Shown: in pieces, positions 1 through 5,008 of the stretch
How positions within the stretch are numbered: the first letter of the stretch is position 1
Layout: each line of letters opens with the position of its first letter
Source: Pseudorhodobacter sp.
GTDB lineage: Bacteria > Pseudomonadota > Alphaproteobacteria > Rhodobacterales > Rhodobacteraceae
Assembly (NCBI GenBank): GCA_014378345.1
Contig: JACMNW010000328.1
Location: 1-5,442, forward strand
Reading direction: 5' to 3'
Length of the DNA stretch: 5,442 nt
Position numbers and translations under genes: made by a program
Notes under the pieces: model-generated
Database searches by the model: none
What the model was told of the DNA's origin: nothing
What the model saw: only the letters and a program-made list of their open reading frames with translations

Positions 1-20
1 GCGGCAATGTATGCGTCCAT
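1..20 (-). CDS. Possible start of a gene downstream of ald (7 codons visible)
   Basis: On the minus strand an ATG at 20-18 opens a frame that stays open to the window edge, reading MDAYIAA. It lies 15 bp after the ald stop codon and is preceded by a GCGGGG stretch that could serve as a weak ribosome binding site four to five bases upstream. If real, it would be the next gene of an ald transcript. Only seven residues are visible, so no family can be assigned, and the frame could simply be chance. Confidence 0.2.
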
Positions 21-35
21 GCCCCGCTTTGTCTA

Positions 36-1154
36 TCACATCGCCAATGCGGCCTTTGCCTCGACAACCGGCAGCCCCAGCGCTGCCCCGACCGCCGCAT
101 AGGTCAGATGCCCGGCATGGGTGTTCAGACCCGCCAGCAAATGCTTGTCATCGGCGCAGGCGCGCTTCCAGCCCTTGTCGGCCAGCGCCAGCATGAACGG
201 CATCGTCGCGTTGCCAAGCGCCAGCGTCGATGTCCGCGCCACCGCACCCGGCATGTTGGCCACGCAGTAGTGCATGATGCCGTCCACCTCATAGATCGGG
301 TCTTGATGCGTGGTGGCGCGCGACGTCTCAAAACACCCGCCCTGATCGATCGCCACATCCACCAGCGCCGCCCCCGGTTTCAATTCCTTAAGCTGCGCAC
401 GCGATATCAGTTTCGGGGCAGCCGCACCGGGAATAAGCACCGCGCCAATAATCATATCCGCCGCCCGCGCCAGTTCAATCGTGGTGCCCGCATCGGCGTA
501 ACCGCATTTGAACATGCCGCCAAACACATCATCCAGATACCGCAGCCGGTTCACCGACCGATCCAGCACCGTCACATCCGCGCCCATGCCTGCCGATATC
601 TTAGCCGCGTGGGTGCCCACCACCCCGCCGCCAATCACCAGCACGCGCGCAGGCAACACGCCCGGCACGCCACCCATCAACACGCCGCGACCGCCATTTG
701 CCTTTTGCAGCGTCCAGGCACCTACTTGCGGCGCAAGTCTTCCCGCCACTTCCGACATTGGGGCCAACAGCGGCAACCCACCGCGATCATCTGTCACCGT
801 CTCATACGCAATCGCCGTCACGCCGGATTTCAGCAAATCATGGGTCTGCGCCGCATCCGGGGCCAGATGAAGATAAGTGAACAACACCTGCCCCTCCCGC
901 AACCGCGCGCGTTCTACCGGCTGCGGTTCTTTCACCTTCACAATCATCTCGGCCTGCGCAAACACCTCCTCCGCCGTGCCAATGATATTAGCCCCTGCCG
1001 CCAGATAATCCGCATCGGTAAACCCAGACCCAACGCCCGCCCCGGTTTCAATCAACACGGTATGGCCATGGCCCACTGCTTCACGTGCCGCATTCGGCGT
1101 CATGCCAACCCGAAATTCCTGCGGCTTGATCTCTTTTGGGCAACCAATTCTCAT
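36..1154 (-). CDS. ald: Alanine dehydrogenase
   Basis: The enzyme catalyses reversible NAD-dependent oxidative deamination of L-alanine to pyruvate and ammonia in the cytoplasm, usually for use of alanine as carbon and nitrogen source. The product is 372 residues, the normal length of the family. Residues known from characterised AlaDH enzymes fall at the expected numbers: substrate-binding Arg15 and Lys75 (in KVKEPQP), catalytic His96 (in TYLHLAPD) and Asp270. A Rossmann loop GGGVVG lies at 175-180, with the NAD-ribose acidic residue Asp198 after the next strand. The frame stays open upstream to 1367, but that extension would run into the divergent regulator gene. The start at 1154 begins with the family's typical MRIGCPKE and follows an AGGGAG ribosome binding site about seven bases away. 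The divergent Lrp-type gene is the likely regulator. The gene is complete and nothing in it looks damaged. Confidence 0.97.
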   Translation of the reverse strand: MRIGCPKEIKPQEFRVGMTPNAAREAVGHGHTVLIETGAGVGSGFTDADYLAAGANIIGTAEEVFAQAEMIVKVKEPQPVERARLREGQVLFTYLHLAPDAAQTHDLLKSGVTAIAYETVTDDRGGLPLLAPMSEVAGRLAPQVGAWTLQKANGGRGVLMGGVPGVLPARVLVIGGGVVGTHAAKISAGMGADVTVLDRSVNRLRYLDDVFGGMFKCGYADAGTTIELARAADMIIGAVLIPGAAAPKLISRAQLKELKPGAALVDVAIDQGGCFETSRATTHQDPIYEVDGIMHYCVANMPGAVARTSTLALGNATMPFMLALADKGWKRACADDKHLLAGLNTHAGHLTYAAVGAALGLPVVEAKAALAM

Positions 1155-1219
1155 CGTCTCTCTCCCTGATGAACACATCGTCCTTGGCGTCCAGCGTCCT
1201 CCAATCCCACCGCCGATGC

Positions 1220-1239
1220 TTTGAAATTTATCAGACAAA
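1220..1239. promoter_or_regulatory. Candidate Lrp-type operator between ald and the regulator
   Basis: The sequence TTTGAAATTTATCAGACAAA has outer arms TTTG and CAAA around an AT-rich core. It stands out in a GC-rich intergenic region. Aligned by hand from 1221, it agrees with the E. coli Lrp consensus YAGHAWATTWTDCTR at about 10 of 15 positions. Lrp/AsnC proteins typically bind such weakly symmetrical AT-rich sites next to the gene they control. The site lies 66 bp upstream of the ald start and 58 bp upstream of the regulator start. Binding here is inference. Confidence 0.4.
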
Positions 1240-1260
1240 TCGCGCAAACCTTGGTAGAAC

Positions 1261-1288
1261 CTTCGACATATCCCGCAATCAGTCGAAG
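1261..1288. promoter_or_regulatory. Perfect 7-bp inverted repeat abutting the regulator start (operator or mRNA hairpin)
   Basis: CTTCGAC at 1261-1267 is repeated in inverse as GTCGAAG at 1282-1288, with 14 bases between. The arm centres are 21 bp apart, about two helical turns, as expected for a dimer-bound operator. The right arm ends eight bases before the regulator's ATG and includes its only ribosome-binding-like stretch (GAAGAA, 1285-1290). A protein bound here, or the hairpin in mRNA, could therefore repress the regulator gene. Autoregulation is common for Lrp/AsnC proteins; the role here is inference. Confidence 0.45.
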
Positions 1289-1296
1289 AATCCCCC

Positions 1297-1761
1297 ATGA
1301 CCGCAGACCTCGACGCCACCGACCGCCGCATTTTGGGCGTGCTGCAAAAAGAAGGCCGCATCACCAACGCCGACCTTTCTGAACGGGTAAACCTGTCCCC
1401 CTCCGCCTGCCACAGGCGGGTACAGCGGCTGGAAGAGGACGGCTTTATCGCAGCCTACGTGGCCCTGCTCGACACCCGCAAAATGGGCCGCCCGACCACG
1501 GTGTATGTGGAAATTACGCTTCAGGGTCAGGCCGACGACCTGCTGGATGCCTTTGAACAAGCGGTCGCAAAAGTGCCCGATATCTTGGAATGTCATCTGA
1601 TGGCGGGCACCGCCGACTACCTGATCAAGATCATGGCCGAAGACACCGAAGACTTCGCCCGCATCCACCGCCAGTTCCTGTCACGCTTGCCAGGAGTGCG
1701 GCAGATGCAATCGTCGTTTGCTTTGCGGACTGTGGTGAAAACTACAGCGCTAGCGGTTTAA
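1297..1761 (+). CDS. Lrp/AsnC-family transcriptional regulator, probable regulator of ald
   Basis: This is a 154-residue DNA-binding regulator of normal length for the feast/famine (Lrp/AsnC) family. A helix-turn-helix lies at about residues 22-51, including the characteristic LSPSACHRRVQRLEEDGFI. A RAM ligand-binding and oligomerisation domain follows at about 68-142; its MAGTADYLIKI stretch (102-112) matches the conserved effector-binding turn. Family members assemble as dimers to octamers and sense amino acids. Because the gene diverges from alanine dehydrogenase, alanine is the likely effector and ald the likely target, as for AldR-type regulators; this is inference from position. The ATG at 1297 is the natural start, although its ribosome binding site (GAAGAA) is weak and lies inside an inverted repeat. 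The gene ends 10 bp short of a hairpin shared with convergent rpsU. A general Lrp role cannot be excluded. Confidence 0.93.
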   Translation: MTADLDATDRRILGVLQKEGRITNADLSERVNLSPSACHRRVQRLEEDGFIAAYVALLDTRKMGRPTTVYVEITLQGQADDLLDAFEQAVAKVPDILECHLMAGTADYLIKIMAEDTEDFARIHRQFLSRLPGVRQMQSSFALRTVVKTTALAV

Positions 1762-1767
1762 GCCATG

Positions 1768-1796
1768 AAAAACCCCCGGCCTTGCAGACGGGGGTT
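1768..1796 (-). terminator. Rho-independent terminator for rpsU, possibly bidirectional
   Basis: AACCCCCG (1771-1778) and CGGGGGTT (1789-1796) form a perfect 8-bp GC-rich stem with a 10-base loop. Read on the minus strand, the stem runs straight into TTTTT (1772-1768), giving a canonical terminator 46 bp after the rpsU stop codon. On the plus strand only two T residues follow, so termination of the convergent regulator gene would be weaker. A second small hairpin (GGGTA-TCGC-TACCC, 1806-1819) lies between this stem and rpsU. Confidence 0.85.
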
Positions 1797-1842
1797 GATC
1801 GGGTTGGGTATCGCTACCCCAGTATTCGCTAACGTCGGGGCC

Positions 1843-2049
1843 TTAGAGACCGCCTTCGCGCTGAAGCTTCTTGCGCGCTAGCTTGCGCGAACGCCGGATG
1901 GCTTCTGCTTGCTCGCGTGCTTTTTTAACGGAGGGCTTTTCGAAATGTTGCTTAAGCTTCATTTCCCGAAAAACGCCTTCGCGCTGGAGCTTTTTCTTGA
2001 GAGCCCGAAGGGCTTGCTCGACGTTGTTGTCGCGGACGCTGACCTGCAT
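1843..2049 (-). CDS. rpsU: 30S ribosomal protein bS21
   Basis: The product is a 68-residue, very basic small-subunit protein. bS21 sits at the 30S platform near the anti-Shine-Dalgarno end of 16S rRNA and helps translation initiation. The start MQVSVRDNNVEQALRALKKK, the central FREMK segment and the Arg/Lys-rich tail RRSRKLARKK are hallmarks of alphaproteobacterial bS21, and the length is typical. The start is preceded by AGGAAGGTGG, an extended Shine-Dalgarno stretch, but a small hairpin lies between it and the ATG. The gene is monocistronic, with its own leader and a strong terminator, and diverges from coq9 as is usual in alphaproteobacteria. It is complete and normal. Confidence 0.97.
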   Translation of the reverse strand: MQVSVRDNNVEQALRALKKKLQREGVFREMKLKQHFEKPSVKKAREQAEAIRRSRKLARKKLQREGGL

Positions 2050-2095
2050 GTGGTTGTCACCACCTTCCTAGGTTAAAGTTGCACTTTGATGTGCA
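2050..2095 (-). promoter_or_regulatory. Structured rpsU 5' leader with overlapping hairpins
   Basis: Three small inverted repeats occupy the stretch upstream of the rpsU start. TGCAC (2080-2084) pairs with GTGCA (2091-2095) across six bases. AAAGT (2075-2079) pairs with ACTTT (2083-2087) across three bases; these two stems overlap at 2083-2084, and one arm of the first occupies the loop of the second, so they exclude each other. GTGGT (2050-2054) pairs with ACCAC (2059-2063) around a four-base loop, next to the ATG and over the 3' end of the Shine-Dalgarno stretch. Ribosomal protein genes are often controlled through leaders, so a regulatory role is possible, but each stem is short and may be chance. 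Confidence 0.35.
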
Positions 2096-2112
2096 GGCCT
2101 GCGCGCTATAAC
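2086..2112 (+). promoter_or_regulatory. Candidate coq9 promoter
   Basis: On the plus strand a -10-like TATAAC (2107-2112, five of six to TATAAT) has a -35-like TTGATG (2086-2091) 15 bp upstream; the spacing is shorter than ideal. Transcription would start near 2119, about 40 bases before the chosen coq9 start. The -10 occupies the same TATA segment as the candidate rpsU promoter on the other strand. Confidence 0.4.
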
Positions 2113-2133
2113 AAAGCGATGGGGACTTGTCTA
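2105..2133 (-). promoter_or_regulatory. Candidate rpsU promoter
   Basis: On the minus strand a -35-like TAGACA (2133-2128, five of six to TTGACA) is followed after 17 bp by a -10-like TATAGC (2110-2105, four of six to TATAAT). This would start transcription near 2098 and give a leader of roughly 50 bases carrying the hairpins before the rpsU start. It is the best-matching promoter I can see for this gene, judged by eye only. Confidence 0.45.
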
Positions 2134-2156
2134 CCAATGGCCGAACGGAGGGTGAA

Positions 2157-2858
2157 ATGGACCAAAACACCAGTATGGATGCCGCAAAAGACGCTGTTAT
2201 TGATGCAGCACTGGCGCATGTGCCGTTTGATGGCTGGTCTGCGGCCAGTTTGGCGGCGGCAACAGCCGATTCGGGCGTGGCCGCCGGTTTGGTGACGGCG
2301 CTGTTCCCGCGCGGGGCGGTGGATCTGGCTTTGGCCTATCACGACCGGGGTGATGCCTTGATGCGCGACAGGTTTGCGGCGGAGGATCACAACAGTCTGC
2401 GCTACAGCGAAAAGGTTGCCCGCGCTGTGCGCCTGCGGCTGGAAGCGGCCAGCGATAAAGAGGCCGTGCGCCGGGGCACCACATTTTTTGCCCTGCCGCA
2501 ACATGCTGCTGACGGCGCAAAGGCCATCTGGGGCACTGCCGATGCGATCTGGCTGGCACTTGGCGATACCTCAACTGACCTCAACTGGTACACCAAACGC
2601 GCAACCTTATCAGCGGTTTACGCGTCAACCGTGCTGTTCTGGCTGGGCGATGACAGTTTGGGTCATCAGGCGACATGGGATTTTCTGGATCGCCGGATAG
2701 AAAATGTTATGCAGATCGAAAAGCTGAAATCCCAAGTCCGCGATAACCCATTGGCCAAGGCTTTTGCCAATGGGCCGGGCCGCTGGTTTGACAAGATCAA
2801 AGCGCCAACCATGCCTACCGATTTGCCCGGCTCCTTTATGGACCGTTTCCGCCGCTAA
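2157..2858 (+). CDS. coq9: COQ9 family protein (rpsU-divergently transcribed family)
   Basis: The protein has 233 residues, typical of bacterial COQ9-like proteins. The conserved core covers about residues 136-191 and includes NWYTKRATLSAVYASTVLFW, then LGDDS, ATWDFLDRRIENVMQIEKLK. COQ9 proteins adopt a TetR-like fold without known DNA binding, bind lipid, and in eukaryotes present the ubiquinone precursor to the COQ7 hydroxylase. A role in ubiquinone biosynthesis at the inner membrane is therefore likely, though bacterial members are little studied. The frame extends ten codons upstream to a TTG at 2127, but the ATG at 2157 has a strong GGAGGG at 2147-2152 and is preferred. It diverges from rpsU and is followed 12 bp later by a quinone oxidoreductase gene, so the two are probably cotranscribed. 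The residues after about 192, with KAFANGPGRWFDKIKAP, look like a membrane-proximal tail. Confidence 0.9.
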   Translation: MDQNTSMDAAKDAVIDAALAHVPFDGWSAASLAAATADSGVAAGLVTALFPRGAVDLALAYHDRGDALMRDRFAAEDHNSLRYSEKVARAVRLRLEAASDKEAVRRGTTFFALPQHAADGAKAIWGTADAIWLALGDTSTDLNWYTKRATLSAVYASTVLFWLGDDSLGHQATWDFLDRRIENVMQIEKLKSQVRDNPLAKAFANGPGRWFDKIKAPTMPTDLPGSFMDRFRR

Positions 2859-2870
2859 AGGACACCTCAG

Positions 2871-3860
2871 ATGAGCCTGCCGCATGCCATGACCGCAATC
2901 GCCATTACGGAACCCGGTGGCCCGGATGTTCTGCAACCCGTATCGGTACCGGTTCCGGTGCCGGGGTATGGCCAAATTCTGATCAAGATCGCCTATGCCG
3001 GGGTGAACCGCCCAGATGCGCTGCAACGGGCAGGGGCCTACGCGCCGCCTGCCAGTGCATCGCCCTTGCCGGGGTTGGAATGTGCGGGGCATGTGGCGGC
3101 TATTGGCCCCGGTGTTGTGCGTTGGAGCGTCGGCGGCACTATATGTGCGCTGTTGCCCGGTGGTGGCTATGCTGAATATGCCCTGACGAATGAGGCACAT
3201 GCGCTGCCTGTGCCCATGGGCATGACCCTGCGCGATGCGGCCTGTTTGCCGGAAACTTGTTTCACTGTGTGGTCCAACATGGTGATGCGTGGCGGTCTTA
3301 AGGCGGGGGAGCGGTTCCTGGTGCATGGCGGATCGTCGGGTATTGGCACGACTGCCATTCAGATCGCTAAGGCCTTGGGTGCGCGGGTTTTTACTACCGC
3401 TGGTTCCGCCGAAAAGGTAGCTGCCTGCCTGAAACTCGGCGCCGAAGTTGCGATGAATTACCATGACGAAGACTTTGTCGAGGTTTTGAAGAAAGAGGGT
3501 GGTGCCAACCTGATCCTCGATATGGTTGGCGGCAGTTATTTACCCCGAAATGTCAAGGCCTTGGCCGATGATGGCCGCCTTGTGCAAATTGCCTTTTTGA
3601 CTGGCCCAAAGGTGGAGCTGAACTTCGCCGAGGTGATGATGCGCCGCCTGACCATCACCGGATCCACCCTCCGCCCGCAATCGGACCTTGCCAAAGCCCG
3701 CTACGCCGAAGCGCTGGAAACACATGTCTGGCCGATGATCACCAAGGGCGCGCTTGCCCCGGTGGTGGATAGTGAGTTTCCCTATGATCAAGCTGCCGCA
3801 GCCCATTGGCGGTTAGAGAGTTCGGGGCACATCGGCAAGATTGTTCTAAAGGTTAGTTAA
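2871..3860 (+). CDS. NAD(P)H:quinone oxidoreductase, PIG3-like zinc-independent MDR family
   Basis: The 329-residue protein belongs to the medium-chain dehydrogenase/reductase superfamily, quinone oxidoreductase branch. GVNRPDALQRAGAYAPP (44-60) is the signature stretch of the PIG3 (TP53I3-like) subgroup, followed by the GroES-like fold with GLECAGHV (68-75) and GGGYAEY (97-103). The Rossmann nucleotide-binding loop is HGGSSGIG at 152-159. The structural and catalytic zinc cysteines of alcohol dehydrogenases are absent, as expected for this branch, which reduces quinones with NADPH. It is of normal length and intact. The ATG at 2871 follows AAAGGA by seven bases; a second Met at residue 7 is a possible alternative start. 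The 12-bp spacing after coq9 indicates an operon, and the quinone link makes functional association plausible. The physiological substrate is unknown; a general enone reductase role is also possible. Confidence 0.92.
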   Translation: MSLPHAMTAIAITEPGGPDVLQPVSVPVPVPGYGQILIKIAYAGVNRPDALQRAGAYAPPASASPLPGLECAGHVAAIGPGVVRWSVGGTICALLPGGGYAEYALTNEAHALPVPMGMTLRDAACLPETCFTVWSNMVMRGGLKAGERFLVHGGSSGIGTTAIQIAKALGARVFTTAGSAEKVAACLKLGAEVAMNYHDEDFVEVLKKEGGANLILDMVGGSYLPRNVKALADDGRLVQIAFLTGPKVELNFAEVMMRRLTITGSTLRPQSDLAKARYAEALETHVWPMITKGALAPVVDSEFPYDQAAAAHWRLESSGHIGKIVLKVS

Positions 3861-3970
3861 TTAGCTGAAATTGTTGGATTTTCTGGCGGCATTATCTGTG
3901 CTTTAGCTGTGCTTTTTGCGTGCATACAAGATGGCAGATAAACACGATTAAAGCGGCGCGCGATCCCCCC
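3861..3970. other. Convergent intergenic gap with no canonical terminator
   Basis: The quinone oxidoreductase gene and the membrane protein gene end facing each other across 110 bp. No GC-rich hairpin with a T-run is visible on either strand. The only notable elements are TTATCTG (3892-3898) and its inverse CAGATAA (3935-3941), separated by 36 bases, and the direct repeat CTGTGCTTT at 3896-3904 and 3907-3915. Termination here may be Rho-dependent or use the weak long-loop stem. Confidence 0.4.
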
Positions 3971-4753
3971 TTAAACCAGTGGCCTGCCTTCCACATAATG
4001 CCCATACAACGTTGTCATAATGCTGATGCCGACCATGGTATTGAACCACTGTACCAGGCCGTCCCAAATCAGCATGGGCAGGCCGTTTAGCCCGAACAGG
4101 TACGCCGGACCCATCCCCAATGCGGCCCCGACGACCACAGTAACAAGCGCCAACACCAAGATCGTACCGCCCTTGCCCGCCATAAGCCGCCAGGCATCGC
4201 CAAGGCCCAAAGGCTCGCCCAGTGCTGCGGCCGGAAGTGCGGGGCAGAGGCGAAAAAATACGTAAATGATCGGGACGGCAATCAGCACCAAGGTGATAAG
4301 GCCTATCCCTGCAGCATCAGCGCGCGTTGCCCCTGCATTATGAAAAAGTGTCGCCATAACAAACCCGACCACCAGACCGATGACCAATCCCGCAACGGCA
4401 AGTGCCAGCCCGCTGAGCAGTGATTTGGTAAAATACGCCCAAACCCGGCCACCCTGCCACTTTGGAATTACCCCACCGCTATCTTCTTCGCGCAGCACAT
4501 ACCGATGCCAGGCAACCGCAATCCACAGCCCGATGATCAAAGACAGCACGAGGTAGATCACGATCCGACCTGTCGGGTAGGTGCCTGCCAGCATCATCGC
4601 CCGCCCCCCATCCGGCGAAAAAATCACTGGCACCCCAAGCACAAAAATCATCGCGAACTGGACCAGCGTCAGCAGCCCGGATATGCGCAGTGCGGCACCA
4701 AAATTGCCGAACACCTGCCGCACCGAGTGGGTGAAAATCTGAATACCCTGCAT
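3971..4753 (-). CDS. Six-helix inner-membrane protein of unknown function
   Basis: The 260-residue product is strongly hydrophobic, with probable membrane helices at about residues 22-45, 63-82, 111-136, 148-170, 196-221 and 233-250. A conserved-looking loop after helix 2 reads WIAVAWHRYVLREE (77-90), and FRLCPALPAAALG (167-179) follows helix 4, with LGDAWRLMAGKG leading into helix 5. I recognise the general style as a hypothetical membrane protein common in Rhodobacteraceae, but I know no function and see no catalytic or transport motif. There is no cleavable signal peptide; the first helix starts after an amphipathic stretch ending near residue 20. The ATG at 4753 has a good GGAG site five bases upstream. 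It is transcribed alone, away from the metallophosphoesterase gene, with which it shares a 255-bp upstream region. A transporter or lipid-related role cannot be judged from this sequence. Confidence 0.85.
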   Translation of the reverse strand: MQGIQIFTHSVRQVFGNFGAALRISGLLTLVQFAMIFVLGVPVIFSPDGGRAMMLAGTYPTGRIVIYLVLSLIIGLWIAVAWHRYVLREEDSGGVIPKWQGGRVWAYFTKSLLSGLALAVAGLVIGLVVGFVMATLFHNAGATRADAAGIGLITLVLIAVPIIYVFFRLCPALPAAALGEPLGLGDAWRLMAGKGGTILVLALVTVVVGAALGMGPAYLFGLNGLPMLIWDGLVQWFNTMVGISIMTTLYGHYVEGRPLV

Positions 4754-4778
4754 ATCTGCTCCAATTATTGTTGGTCTA

Positions 4779-4807
4779 AGTAGTCAGCGCTTTCCAAAGT
4801 CTGTCAA
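4779..4807 (-). promoter_or_regulatory. Candidate promoter of the membrane protein gene
   Basis: On the minus strand a perfect -35 consensus TTGACA lies at 4807-4802. The -10 is poor: 17 bp later stands ACTACT (4784-4779), and TACTTA lies two bases further. The position, about 30-50 bp upstream of the ATG at 4753, suits a short leader. A perfect -35 with a degenerate -10 is common in alphaproteobacteria; the call rests mainly on the -35. Confidence 0.45.
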
Positions 4808-4916
4808 CCTATGCCTATGACATGACATGTATATCCGGCATTTTGCCCATTGCCCTGTGGCTACCTTACCGCATCGTGCACTTCTAAACCGTATCCGCGC
4901 GCTTGGGTTCACCGGG

Positions 4917-4934
4917 CTGTTACCCAACTGTCGT
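4917..4934 (+). promoter_or_regulatory. Candidate PhoB box upstream of the metallophosphoesterase
   Basis: CTGTTAC (4917-4923) and CTGTCGT (4928-4934) are two 7-bp direct repeats separated by CCAA. This is the 7-4-7 layout of a PhoB box, whose repeat consensus is CTGTCAT; the halves match at five and six of seven positions. The site lies 75 bp upstream of the phosphoesterase start, a workable distance for activation. PhoB, the response regulator of phosphate starvation, normally drives exported phosphatases, so the pairing with this gene makes sense. No clear -10 is visible, and binding is inference. Confidence 0.45.
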
Positions 4935-5008
4935 CAGCCCGACATTCCCTATTGGTAGCTTCAGGCTTTGGCTTGTTTCGAGCGATCATCACCTATGGGG
5001 AGACTACC

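Noticed and set aside
108..1169. A 353-codon open frame on the plus strand across ald
   Set aside because: It lies antisense to the clearly identified ald gene, is dominated by Arg, His and Gln as expected of a reverse-frame shadow of GC-rich DNA, and shows no family motif.
1155..1367. N-terminal extension of ald by 71 codons
   Set aside because: It would overlap the start of the divergent regulator, has no family similarity, and the start at 1154 has a good ribosome binding site and the family's canonical N terminus.
1279..1668. A 129-codon open frame on the minus strand across the Lrp-type gene
   Set aside because: It is antisense to a gene with clear helix-turn-helix and RAM domains, and its sequence fits no family I recognise.
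1806..1819. Small hairpin GGGTA-TCGC-TACCC as a second rpsU terminator
   Set aside because: The stem is 5 bp and no T-run follows it in the rpsU direction; the stronger stem with TTTTT just beyond it is the better terminator.
2127..2156. TTG start extending coq9 by ten codons
   Set aside because: The ATG at 2157 has a strong GGAGGG site, whereas the TTG lacks one and falls inside the candidate rpsU promoter.
2625..3464. A 279-codon open frame on the minus strand across coq9 and the oxidoreductase
   Set aside because: It spans two well-supported plus-strand genes and has Arg/His/Gly-rich shadow composition without any domain.
3892..3941. TTATCTG/CAGATAA long-loop inverted repeat as a bidirectional terminator
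   Set aside because: The arms are only 7 bp, AT-rich and separated by 36 bases, with no T-run following on either strand; it is noted within the gap but not called a terminator.
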